Shown piece by piece: positions 1-12,300 of a stretch of 64,000 nt of DNA. Position 1 is the first letter of the stretch. Each line of letters begins with the position of its first letter. Below the pieces are notes generated by a model. It was not told the DNA's origin. It made no database searches and saw nothing but the letters and a program-made list of their open reading frames with translations. A program made the translations under genes and the position numbers. The stretch is from Crocodylus rhombifer (Eukaryota; Chordata; Crocodylia; Crocodylidae), in NCBI GenBank assembly GCA_038503035.1, contig JAVSML010019101.1, forward strand, positions 102,733-166,732. The letters run 5' to 3'.

Positions 1-120
1 AGAGACTGAGCCCACTTTGCAAGCTGTCCCGCAAGGTGTGCAATTGCACGGGCCTCCCCGCTGCAGCCCCGGCTGCACCTCCGCTTGCACGAAGACTGAG
101 CGCCTGCAGTTTGCATCTTG

Positions 121-335
121 GCTGCAAAAAAAAAAAAAAAAGCAAAAAAAAAAAAAAAAAAAAAACCAAGCTCCAGAAGGGAGGCAAGGCAAAGTCTTTT
201 TGTGCTGCCCCCCCCCCAGCCAAGCAAAGGGAGGGGGAGCAAAAAAAAAAAAAAAAAGAAAAAGAAAAAAAACCAAGCAAAAAAAAAAACAACCAAGCAA
301 AAAAACAAACAAACAAAAAACCAAAAACCCAAACC
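121..335 (+). other. MAP2K6: A-rich MAP2K6 5' UTR / leader
   Basis: This stretch directly precedes the start codon. It consists of long A-runs broken by short GCAAA, CCAAGC and GAAAAAG pieces, with a C-run near 209-217. Whether all of it is in the mature 5' UTR cannot be decided because no transcription start is visible. A-runs of 15 and more bases are slippage-prone, so assembly length errors are possible. Positions 1-120 are GC-rich and contain the 12-base palindrome GTGCAATTGCAC. The upstream promoter lies outside the window. Confidence 0.5.
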
Positions 336-351
336 ATGTCTCAGGCGAGAG
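336..351 (+). CDS. MAP2K6: MAP2K6 coding exon 1 (residues 1-5 plus first base of codon 6)
   Basis: The exon reads MSQAR plus the first G of a glycine codon, then donor GTAAGG at 352. The ATG has A at -3. Human MAP2K6, as I recall it, starts MSQSKG with the same split glycine codon, so both start and border match the family. Continuation into exon 2 gives G-KKRNPGLK. The frame stays open past the donor, so the exon is recognised by homology and phase, not by a stop. Confidence 0.9.
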
Positions 352-3300
352 GTAAGGCTCCTACTTCGGTCGCTTTGCAAAATATGCAAGCAGGCGTGCA
401 TGCAGCCTCTGGTGCACGCATGCAATTTTCGGGATGCAATTGCATGGTGAAGTTTGAGGCTTTCAATTGCTCTCAGTTGCATTTCCTGTTTAGTATGTGC
501 CTTTTTTTCCCCCCCTCTCCTCTCTCTCTGTCTCTGTCTCTGTCTCCTGCAGACACGCTCGCACACAGTTCCTGTAAGGCAGGGCTTGCAGTTCAGCTGT
601 GCATTGACGTTATTTGCATTCTTCTGCTGGGATTACCGAGCTCTTTCTTTTTTGCCTTTTGCACAGTCAGGACAGATAAAGGGTGTCGAAGAGCATATGC
701 ATGCAAGGGGGAGGGGAGGGAATTATTTGCAGAATAGGCACAAATGCATCTCGGCTGCGGGTGGCTTCTCCTTGTGCAGAAGCAAAAGCTAAAACTTTTT
801 AACAGAAGTACATGCAAAAAAAAAAAAAAAATAAGAAAGGATGCAAGATGAAACTGCAGTGGAGTTGCTAGGAATTAAATATATACCTATGTTTCCATGG
901 GAAAGTATTGTTTTGGTGCCAGTACTGAGATCATTTTCCACCGGTTTCCCACCCCCCCTCCCCTCCGGGTAATATTTGTAACTTTTGCACGGAGGAAAGC
1001 GAGTGTGGTTTGTACCAGCACATCGCCCAGAGCAGGAGAGGGAAGGCTTGGCTTTTTAGTTTGCATTGAAAAACGTGGGTTTAATGGCTTTGTGTGTTTG
1101 CATGCAGAGGGCTGGGGGGTTGCTAAGCTGGGGGCAGTGATTGATTTTTTTTTTTTTTTTTAAAGCATTGTGCACTGAGTGCTGGTTGGGATCTCTGATT
1201 ATGCACTTCTGCTGCCTTGTGTCCCAAGGAGGAAAGCTGGGAAAGATTGTTGTTGTTGTTTTACTTGCAAAATACTTTAAAAAAAAAATGTTGTGGGAAT
1301 GCACTGTTCCTTGGAGGAGCAGCCGGAGATGTTTCGGTTCAGAGTTGGTCTAGCTGCTCTTTATGAAAATAGATGCACGCATGTCACGGTGACGGGGGTC
1401 CCAGGAGCGCGCAGATGCAGCTTTTTGGAGCCATCTTCCAAGTTTTAGATTTCATGTTGCAGCTGCTCGTCCTTGCATTTTGCAGCCTTCCTGTAGACCG
1501 GGGGGGGCTGCATTACTTCAGATCATGCTGAGACTGGGCCTTGCATCAGTCACTTGGGAAAGTGCTCCTAAGACTTTCCGACTGGGTTGCAGGACAAACT
1601 GCTCTAATCGATACGCTTAAGACTTTGCGTGCTGCAAGGACATGGGGAAAGGGTAAGCTGATCATCCTTTAATGGAGCGGCTTCCAAATCCCACTCCCTT
1701 ACAAGCGACGGGGGAAAAAAGAAATGTGGGTAACAGAAGTAAAGAGTTGTCTCTTTATTGCAGTCGTCTTGTCCAGCCAAGTGGAAATTGTAAAAGTTTC
1801 CAACAGAAAGAGCCAAAATAGTTTGATAGAGCGGACCGTGAAAGAGGATGCCCCACAGGATGGACCCTCCACCAGGCTGATCTTCAGCTCTGCGGGGAGG
1901 GCTGGAAGGAGGGTGCGTGTGGTTACAGGGGAGGAGTCATTCCTGACATTCCCAGAAAGTTATGGAGATGGAAAAAAAAGATCAAGCAGGACCAGATGCT
2001 TGGGAAAAAGAGAGAGAGACCTCTGTGCTAGATTAGGATCGCCTAGCAAAGGGAAAGCAGCCCATCATTTTTGCTTTCAGCCTAGTTCTTTGCCAGTCGC
2101 AGCAGTGGTACCGCTGCTCGATACCGTGGTGGCATTCACACCGCCGTTTGGGTGAAGGGGCTCCTTTTTGAGACCTTTTTTTCCCTCCACCCCTCCCGTG
2201 CTCTGCTCCATAATATCACGGGGCCTTTAAACGTAGGTTCCTTGCAAGAATATTTTAAATGAGCACATCTCAAACCCAAAAACAGTTGCATTTAAAGTTG
2301 CCTGATTCTTCAGCGGGAATGACAGGGGTAATGCACCCCCCACCAGATTTCACGTAGTGTGCAAGAAGTTACCCAGTAAGACTTCAGAGAAGAGCCTGCC
2401 GCGCAGATCTGGAATCCCCCTTCGAGTCATTTCTGGCCATTTGTTCTGAGAAGTTGACAGATGGCATTTGATTTGCTTATGGTGCCTCTCTTAATAGAGA
2501 TGACACACTGTAACGGGGATTATTCAGGGGGCTGATATGAACACAACCCAAAACGAGAAAAATAAATCTCCTGGCTTTAAACGGAAAGATCGGTACTTCT
2601 AGAGACCGCAGATTTGTACATAAGCGGAAATAAAATAACTCTGTTCCTTCAAAACTGCATAGGCAGGACATCTCCTGCAACTCTATCCTTGGTTAGGCTC
2701 ATGCCGTTCGCTAAAAAGTACAGTAACAGTTTTAGCCAGTTTTTGTTCCCCAAAAATAAATGGTGGTGGATGCTTGCAAACCATCACTTGTGAGACTTGC
2801 AGCCAGGGTCTGAACTCCACTGCTGGCATGCAAAGACTTTGTGGCAGGTGAGGAAGAGCAGGATTTTCGTGCTGCAAACACTTGCTTATTTCCCTTAGTT
2901 ACTGAGGAGACTATAACTAGGTTGAAAGCAAAAAAATCCATCAAAAAAATGAAGCGGGGAGCATATGACATAATAGCTTGTAATCCAGCTATCCCTTCAG
3001 TACCTCCACAGTTAATTCCACAGTAATTAATGCAAAATACTCCAGCATATTACCAAGTTTTGAGGACTATGTAGTAGCAAAAGAATTTGAATTAGTGTTT
3101 CACTCTGTTATACATAGCTGTCATGAGTAATAGGATAGCATGGGAGAAAGGGAAATCCTATGTTACATAGATTACTAGCTAAACCCTTGCAAATCAGGAG
3201 CTATAAGTTTGCGTCAGTCTTACAGCTTGGGTATGTCCAACACTCTTCCCAGTTCATCAGTTAGCATTTATTTTCTTTCTCTTTTTATTAAAAAAAAAAA

Positions 3301-6300
3301 AAAGTCTTGTAGACATTTCAGGGTATCTTCATACAGTATCATTACGGTACCAACCATATAGTACCAAACCCTACCAACTGTGTGAGACCAGATAAGTAAA
3401 TAGCAATATTTAGGTATGTCCTTAAATCCTATTTCTAGTGTTCTTCAGAATATAGTGTATTTTGTTCTCAGTTAAAAAAAATTGATGCTGATAATAGGAG
3501 AAGCTAGTCACATGTGAGTCGCTATCATATGTACTTCTGGACTTTGATCAGTCACCACCGGTATTCAGAAGGCTACATTATATTTCTATAACCATCGTCA
3601 TTAGTTTTTCAGCTGTAAATATTGACTGAACAGATGCAAAACAAAAACAGCAGCTTGTTTCTCATTTCAGTACATTTAGCACCCGTAAAGGTTTTGCCTG
3701 GTATAAAATTAATCTCTTTTAAGCATTGTCTAGATTCAAGCTAATTATGCAATATCTAGTTTGCCTACTCAGTGCTACTTCAGAAATTCTTGCCTTTATC
3801 GTACTCCCATTATGTAGTCTCTGGCTCGGCAAGAATTTGCAAAGGCAGGGTACAGTACAGCTTGGTGCAGTCAATGAAGTGTCAGTCCAGCAACATTTGC
3901 TTCGCTGGCCAAATGTTGCCAACTTGAAGATATTTGCAGGAATCCTCCTCTTTCAGTGCAGTTTTCCTTCATTGCATCATAGAAAAGTAGGGTCCGGAAG
4001 GGGTCTCCAGAGGTTATCGCTTATTCCAGCCTCTCCTTCCCGAGGCAGGTTCATCCCTATTCAACCCATCCTACCCACATCCCTTGTCTAACCTATTAGA
4101 CGAGCTGCAGGCCGCTCAGACGCAGCGAGACACAGTACCTGAACCTGCCATAGGTAAAGCAGGGGCACCACAATGGCCAGCATCCTGCTTCTGCAAAGGA
4201 TGCTAAAATACACTTAAAAAAAAAAAAAAAAAAATCCCAACGAGAGAGCCATGCCCCCCTGCTGTGGAGGTAGGCAAGGACCCACCCCAGTGTCCATACC
4301 AATCTGGCCATAAAATTCCTTCCCGACCCCAAATGTGGCAACTGCTCCAGCGCAAGCCACCTGCTTGGGGCCGTGCAAGGAGCCTCTGAGGGCAGCAGCA
4401 CGCCACGGACCCGGCACTACCGTACCCAGCGGGCTCCGCGCGGCTTGTAGGTCTAACCCTGAGCAGAGGGGCAAGACCCAATAGCTGGGAATCTGCAGGT
4501 TTAAGTCCCAGCAGGAGCACTGGCACATCCCCAGCCTTGGCTGCAGCAAACACAGTGCTATTGAGGAAGGTTAAAAAAAACCAACCCTGCTATAGCAGCA
4601 GGGAGGGGAAAAAAATTCCTTCCCAGCCCCATGTGGCAATGATTAAAGCCCAGCAGCCTGGGAAATAACCACGGGGGAATATTGGCATAACTACTCCTGA
4701 ACCATCCCTGACCAGTGCTTATCCTGGCTCTTCTTGACCCCCTCCAGTGATGGAGATTCCCCAGCTCCCCTTGGTGTCTGTTCTGCTGCCCCGCTTCTAG
4801 CAGTGAAGAAGTGTTTCCTGATACCCAAACTGAACCTGCTTTGCTACAACTTTGAGACATTGGTCTGCATCCTGCTCTTTGCAGGGAGTGAGAAAATGTT
4901 CAGTTTTAAAGGGACAGTATTCAGTCCTCTCTGCTCTTTTCCAAGCATAGGACTATTTCTGATGTTGCTGATTTTTCTAATTCAGAATTGTATCCAGAAC
5001 TCATTGTGTGTTAAGGGGGGAGGCAAGGGATGAATATCTTTTTTAAAATCCTATAAGAGATGCCCCCTCTCTGCAGACTATCAGAATTAGCCATTTTGGA
5101 AAAACAGAAGGTTAAAGACACAAACACTGAACGAATCACTTGATGCAACTTGACTGTTTTGCACAGCTGACTAAACAGAAGTGACTGTTACTAAGTTTTC
5201 TCTTCCATGCTTTTGTGTTAGTTATAGCAGCACTGTACCTGTTTTTATATAGACCAGCTTTTGGCCTTACTGTCAGATCTGCTGCTGTAAGAGCCACTTC
5301 ATGAGCCTTGCTTGGTCCCACATAGTTTGGGACTGCAAAGGATGCTGTTGGTATGCCATCTACCAGGGATAAGGAGAGCCTCTGAAGGGCTGCAGCCGGT
5401 GCCCCTGCCCCTCTCAGGCCTGCAGTGGGAAGTTGAATGCCACCTGCAGTGGGAAGTTGAATGCCAGCTGGCTTCTGTAGTAGGAATGAGAGTTGGACAT
5501 TGAAAAGTTTACTGCATTTTGTCCTTGGGCTGAAGGGTTGCTAGTGGTCCACTGCACAGACCTAGCATGGTTAAGCTGGATGAGTTGGCTTTCAGACTGC
5601 TTGTTCTTTGAGTAGGCCAGTCCACACAGGTGGAAGGAAACCAATTTCCATTTTTTAAAGTCATTATAATGTTAATAATAGAACTGATTAGTCAGTGGGA
5701 AAGGATTGGTATAATAGCTCTCTTCCTTGGATGGGGCGATTCTTATATCGCATGAAACCTGCTGCCTTGGGAGAGAGGCAAGAAACTTTCCATGAATCTC
5801 TTCCATTCATCCGTGAAATAAATATAGCCCCTTCCAGGGGAAGAACAAGGAAGCTGTTTAATAGTGCACAGGGGAAAAAAAAGTTCAGCCACTTAGGACA
5901 GGAAGCAAATAATACACCTCCAATTAAAAAAGCAGGAGGGGAGAATATTTGATTTAGTCAAACTCATTGATGTTAAAAGGGATCTAGGTGTCTTGAAAAC
6001 GACAAATCAAAAATATGGAGTCACGTTTGTCAGGTTTGTAAGTACTTTGGTGACAAGTGACATCCGAGAGAAATGGAGAGGAGCGGGGAAGGAATGTCCC
6101 CCCTTTCCTTTACCTTATAGTTTGGCATCAAAGTCCCCTCTTTCCTTTACCTTATAGTTTGGCATCGCTTTGGGATGAGTCCGTTTCATCCCTGCTTAAA
6201 AAGGTGCATTAAAAAAAATGGTAAGAATCAGAAGAATGATTAAAGAATTCAAAATACAGTATATAAAAAGGAAAAACAAGTTACAAAGGACAGGATAGGC

Positions 6301-9300
6301 CTGCTAAAATAAATTCTTTAACATGCAGCTGGCCCGCAGCTGGGCTGGGCCTCATTTTAGCGCCCCTTTGTCCGTTACCCCATTGAACTGTCTTTGTCCC
6401 GTTTCCTGACCCGTTTCCTGTCTCTTCCTCTGTGCGGTACCTGATCGCATACTGCAAGCATGGCATTTCCAGACACTTAATGGGAGGCACAGCTGCTTTT
6501 TCCTGATTTCCCTTTGTGCTTCCACAGCCCAGGGCCGTCAGTGCTTGTTTGTATGGGGAAGGGAGAAGCACCTCTTCTTTGCTCCGGTTTTGCAGGGAAT
6601 GCACACGCACGACACAGGCTTAGAAATTGCTGCAGGCAGCCGGTCAAAAATGATGCTAGCACTTTTGATGGCAGCGGGTAGAAAAAATAATTCAGACCGC
6701 CTGGAGTGGTGGAGAACATGCCTTGTAATTAGCATTGCAGCCTGATTTTTCGCCCGCCTTGCTAGCCTCGGTGCTGGATACTATGATGATCACGCATACT
6801 TTTCTAGACAACTTTGTTTTCAGAGAGCCAGGGTTTAAAACCTTAACCATTGACTCCGCCAGGATTATGTAACATGTTTAGACAGTCTCTGGTCTGGTGA
6901 CTGGATAAAGCAAAGAGCTAGTCCCTTAATTCCTAAATGTGGCCAGAGCTATAACTCTGGAGGGTTCGTTACCTGCAGAACCACTTAGCATTTCCTTGGA
7001 GGCCAGGCTGGGAACATTTTAAGATCAGCACTATCAGCAAGAGCAATGCTAGCAATAAAGCAGATCCAGGAGCCAGCACTTACCCACGTTAGAAATTGTG
7101 CCCAGCGGTAATAGAGGTGATAACACATCATCTCAATGTTACATTTAAGGAGGTTTTATCTTCCATCTCCTCCTCCCTACCCAGTCCATATCAGCAAGTG
7201 TAGCTGAAAAATTTCCTTGACAGAAGATCCTAAATGAGTGTGGAAGGGACCCAGGATCTCTTCTTTTGTAGTTTGATTTAAATAATCCCTTAAAAACAAA
7301 CAAACGAGAGCGTGATTCTGGGTACTTAGCTACAATTTTATCCCACCTGTTCTGGGAGGCATTTATCTTGATGTTCTAAAAATGCTTTTCAGCTATAATT
7401 TCTTTGCCCGGTCATTTCCCTTAGTTCATAGTTGTCCAAACCAGATGGTCAACAGCCTTCACTAAAACCCCAGCAAATTACACTCTTGCTGTCACATCTC
7501 GTATTTTGCGGCTGACGGCAAGTACAGGAAAGGAAGACGAGGTTCCTAACGGTGCCAGTGTCATCAGTCTGGTATCCCTGTACTGTAGCAAAGCAAGGGA
7601 TTGAGTTTGCATGCAAGTATGGTGTGAAAACCTGTGTGGGTAGAAGCAGTGGAAGTGGCAGCATTTTGGGGGCCTGTTCAAATTCAAGGTAGAGAGTTCA
7701 TAAAAAAAGGTGTCAAAGTTGTTTTTCCCAGAGGCCTCGGTGGAAAGAGTGGGCATTTCATATTAGACGACCACACAGAGCTCTCTTCTGAGCCTGTGAA
7801 CAGACGGAGGGAACTGCAACCTTGAAAAACAAAACTTGATCCAATAGATTTTTATTTGTAGGCCAAATTTCCTAGACAGAAAATGCATGTCCTCCAAAGT
7901 TAGGAGGGGAAGGTCTTTCCAATAGAGCCATAGCATCATGCTAAACCACTTTTTCCTTCCCCGCGAGTACCGTTTTGCGAGGCAGTTTCACTGGCATGAG
8001 ACAGTAAACGATCTTTGCTCGTAAATATAACGATGAGCGCAGAAGTTGGCTTCCCCCGCTGAAGTCCAAGGGTGCTGTCATCTCTAAACTTGCTGGGATA
8101 AGGCAAGCAAAAAAACCCAAGTGATGGAAATGAGGGTGCAAAATACTGCAATGATAGCCAATACCAGCTATGGGAATTTCTACTTTCAACAGTTGCTGAA
8201 AACAGGACACTATTTATAATGGCTACATAAATTGATACTTCAGAGCTGATGCTGCAGCACAGATCTGAATATAAAAATGCAGTTACACGGAAACATCCCC
8301 CCACCCTGGATTTTATTCTGAATGACCTTAGAGCATCAGCCTTTGCATCTCTCAGTTCTTCCATGTGAATTACTAACTTAAACGTTAGTTATTACATGCT
8401 AAAAATTTTTTCCCCAACTATTGAAGTTGGTTTAATAAAAGATATGAGATTCACCCAAAGAATTTGTCCGACTTAAATGTGGAATTTATGCTCTAGATGT
8501 ATAGCAGATCCACATCAGCCATCCTACAAGGAGCCTTTAACCACTCCTGCATTTTTTTATTGAAAAAAAGTCACAGGATCAAAAAGTCAAAGGGAAAAAA
8601 GAAGCATCCCTCAGAAATATGGGGAGCTTGATAATGGTAGCTATAAATGGAATAGTCATTAAAATAATTAAAAAAACCCTCCTTATGAAGTAGTTTAATA
8701 TATTTTTGCCCCTCTCCTGACTCGATTTCTCTAAACTTGGTCTGCTCACTTGTTATGTGCTTTACGAAAGCTTTAGATTAATCACATTATGCTTCCAGGT
8801 AGCCCAGCTGCAGGGTCAGTCTCCGCACTCCTCCATGCCCAGGCATGAGCGAATGCAAAGTTTCCACCCTGCCCTTCCTCAACACCTTTTTCATCTTACA
8901 AATTCATTCCCCACCCACCTGCAGTTGTGCAAATAGGCTCCAACTCAATGCTGGGTCCTACTGGCTACATTCATTAGGGAGCCCATTAATGTTGTCCAAC
9001 ATAGGACTGAGGCCCCCTTCTTTATTTGCCTTTTATGCCAGCGTTTCTAGTTACCATCCCAGTGTCTCACACGATATGCAAATCTCCTTTCAGTCTAATT
9101 CAGTAGCAAACACCATCAAGTTTGCCTCCTACCTAGGGTTTCACTGGTCCAGGGGCAAGACTGGGGCCAACAGAACACAAATCCTTCAGATCAAACTAAT
9201 GCTTTTCACTTAGTCTTGTCTACTGAATGAAAAAGTAGGATTTCAGTGCCCCGCATACATGGCCTTACTGAAGCTGTATCAAAGCAAGAGGCCTAGAAGT

Positions 9301-12300
9301 CATCCTGCTGGGGCAGGGTTTCTGTGTGCCCAAGAAGCATCACAGCGGACCAGCTGCACTTGAGCAGCAGTCAATACCTCCCGTCCTTATCAGAGCAGTG
9401 GCTGATGAAGCAGGTTGCACGACTGGCGTTATTTCTAAAGAAAGAGCTGGTCTGGACATCGGCTCCATTCCTGAACTGAACAGCACAAACCTGTAGCTAA
9501 TGTGGGAACATGAGAGTGAACACCCAGCCACCTGACCAAGAGGACTCACGTGCATTAAAAAAAATAAAAATATTAAAGAATGAAGTGGCACACATTAACG
9601 TCTCATCCAGTCAGAGCCAGTATAAGCGTGCCGGACCCTGGTCTGCAAGTGAGCAACAAGAGTATCTTATCTGAACAGAAGTGAATTCCAACAACATGAT
9701 CTTGCAAGGTCCCTTCCAATCTCTGAAACATCCCCCTCCACATCAGTTTTTCTAGGTTGAAAGTGCTTTGGAGCAAGGACTCGTTCAGTATTTGGCCCAG
9801 AAGAGCAGGGCTCATGCGCCACAAGAACGCGACCAGTAATTGTAGGGGATCAGAGGAGCCATTTTGTCGTTTTTTCTAGCAAGGCATAAAAAGAAACAAA
9901 CCCAAAACCTCCTTTTACATGAGCTCAGCCCTTCTGGCCTGGCTGTTTCTTTTTATTGGCTGGCAACCCTGGGAATCTCCCATCCTGAAACAGAATCTCA
10001 ATGAGAAACTAGCACCGTCTGAGCACTGCTCAAAGGCCTTGATTTTATAATCAGGTGAAGGTCCTACTTTTCTTTTCTTTAAAAAAGAAAGAGGTGGTGT
10101 GGTTTGAAGGTAATCCTGTCTCCTTTGAAACTGGCAGGAAGTTTGAGGGGCTTCAGAAACCCTGGTGAGGAAGTTTGGCTGCTTAGACATCTTTATTATT
10201 ATTATGAAAATCTCCCGGCATAAATTTAAAAAAAAACCTAGAACGGCTGCAAGATGTAGGACTCATCTGAGAGGGACGAAGCCTGTGGAAGCAGGGAGAG
10301 AGCGGCTTGCACCATGTCAGGAGCTGCTATAGTTAAGCAGCACATGAATTTTGGGAGAATAATGGAAGACAGCTACATCTTAGACTATAGTTTAAAAGTG
10401 CGGTTGTGCTTCAAGGAAGGTCGTATCCTCCTTGTTCATACACATCCCCTTCAGTTACATAGGTTTATTGGGTCCAGTTCTCATCACCTCTGCAGCCACG
10501 GCTCAGATGCTTCATTGCTTGGCCCACGCAGTAGAAGGCCCAGTCCGTACCACTTGTGCAACCCCCGGTCTCCAGTAGTGTCATTCAAGGCATGGTTTGC
10601 AAGCAGTGGGTCTCCCTCCATGCTCCTCCGTCTAAAAGCTCTGCAGGGACTTCCGGCAGTGAGACGAGTAGGAAAGAACCGACTTGCATTGTCAGATGGC
10701 AGACGGCGTTTTCAGGCCTGCGCACAGCGAAGGGGGAAAAGCAATCAAAACTTGTGGAAGGGGTGATCTCTTTTATTAGACCAACTAGATATTTGCAAAC
10801 ACATCATTTTATTTATTTGCAAGTGTTCAAGCACTCTTGCCCTTCATCAGGCATAGGAGAGAGCAGAGATTGGAAAAAGTTCTCCTAGTTAGAAATGAAA
10901 ACTCGTATTTCACGGGCGAGCTGAAGGTGTGGTAAAGTCTCTTGTTTGGAATAGTTCGTTTTGTCCAGGTTGGGCGCAGAGAAAGGTTGAACAAGTCTTT
11001 TTACCTCAACGTTGTCTGGTGGCCAGCAGGATGTAGAAGTGTATTTCCTTCTGGTTGTGGTGTTCCAGATTTCACAGAAGGCTCATGGGAAAGTTTACTA
11101 GGAAAACTGAACACACTTGATATTTAAGATGTGCAGAGACCATCTTGGAGCCCACAAGCCAGTCTTGCAGATTCACTTCTCGCAGAAGCAGCACACTGAT
11201 CTGGAGCTATATTCCTCAATACTTCCCCACTTAACCACAACAAAAGTAAAAGTTTTGAGACACCAGCATGCCCACAGATTTTTTTCTGCCCCCGTTACCT
11301 AAAAAGTACATGGTTGGCAGAGTAACGTACTGCTTTAGGAGGGCCCTGCATATCCGTCTTTCTTCAACTTGCTTCATGCTAGGATTCTCCTCCCAGATCT
11401 CAGTAAGATCTGAAATAAAGCAAGGCATAAGATCTGAAAGGAAACATCTCCACGTACATCAAAACTGCTGCTTGCACAGGCATCTTCAAAGAAACCTGGT
11501 GTGAGCAGCTATTGCATCTTCTAAAAGGGCAGGGAAAAGCAAACTTAATCCAAGCAAACTTAATCCACATTACAGAATGATCCCCTGAGAGATTTGTTCT
11601 GGGAAGGATGAAAGAATCGACTTCTTTTGTGGGCCCTCAACAATGTACCCAGCACCAGTGAGACCGAGAAAGTCCTATTAAAAGGTCCTGAATTAATTCC
11701 AAGGGACCAGGTTTAGGGCACAACAGGTATGCTGGACAAAGCTACAACACTACCCTGTAGAGAGAAGGTCCCGGCCCCATGAAGATGCACAAATAACCCT
11801 GGATAATGCCAGGTGAGGAGTTGCACCAGAGACCTGGGTACACTAAGGAAATGGGAACCACATCCATGTAGAAATAGGAAATTTTGTGCTTCTCTCCCAC
11901 TTCTCAGGCATGCAAGGGGCTGAATGCAAAGCGAGCACCTTGCAGCCTTGGGGTACAGGAGCATTCGCTTCAGCTAATACCTACATGGACTAAACAGCAT
12001 AGCAAGCTTTCGTCCTTTTAGCATGAATGGAGTTTCCCTCGTACTACTGAGCCGTTTGAAACTCAGCCTGTGATTTTGCTCAAAAGGTTTGGTACTTTCC
12101 CAACAGGAAGCCAGAAGCTTTCTATTGGGGAAAGACATCATCTTGCATTAGGAGAGCAAAAAAACAACTGTATTTTGTTTGAGCCCTTGAGTATTTATTC
12201 TCTGCACTTCTGAATACGCTCACTAGTTTGGAGCACTCGGTAGGAGATCTCTTTTAGGATCAGCATTTTTCTCCTGTAAAAGGTGTTCCCTAAAAGTAGC

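Larger units (their letters stand above)
1..1800. promoter_or_regulatory. TGCA-dense region around exon 1 and the start of intron 1
   Basis: A hand count finds roughly thirty TGCA tetramers in the first 870 bases, against three to four expected at random. The density stays raised to about 1800. Many sit in ATGCAA or TTGCAT contexts, and several form longer palindromes (GTGCAATTGCAC near 38-49, ATGCAATTGCAT near 435-446). Octamer/POU and C/EBP sites share such cores, but a regulatory role is inference only. A decayed repeat is an alternative. Confidence 0.3.

Noticed and set aside
36..737. 233-codon + strand open frame through exon 1
   Set aside because: It is poly-lysine from A-runs plus exon 1 read through its donor. 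The true use of the frame is only the MSQAR start.
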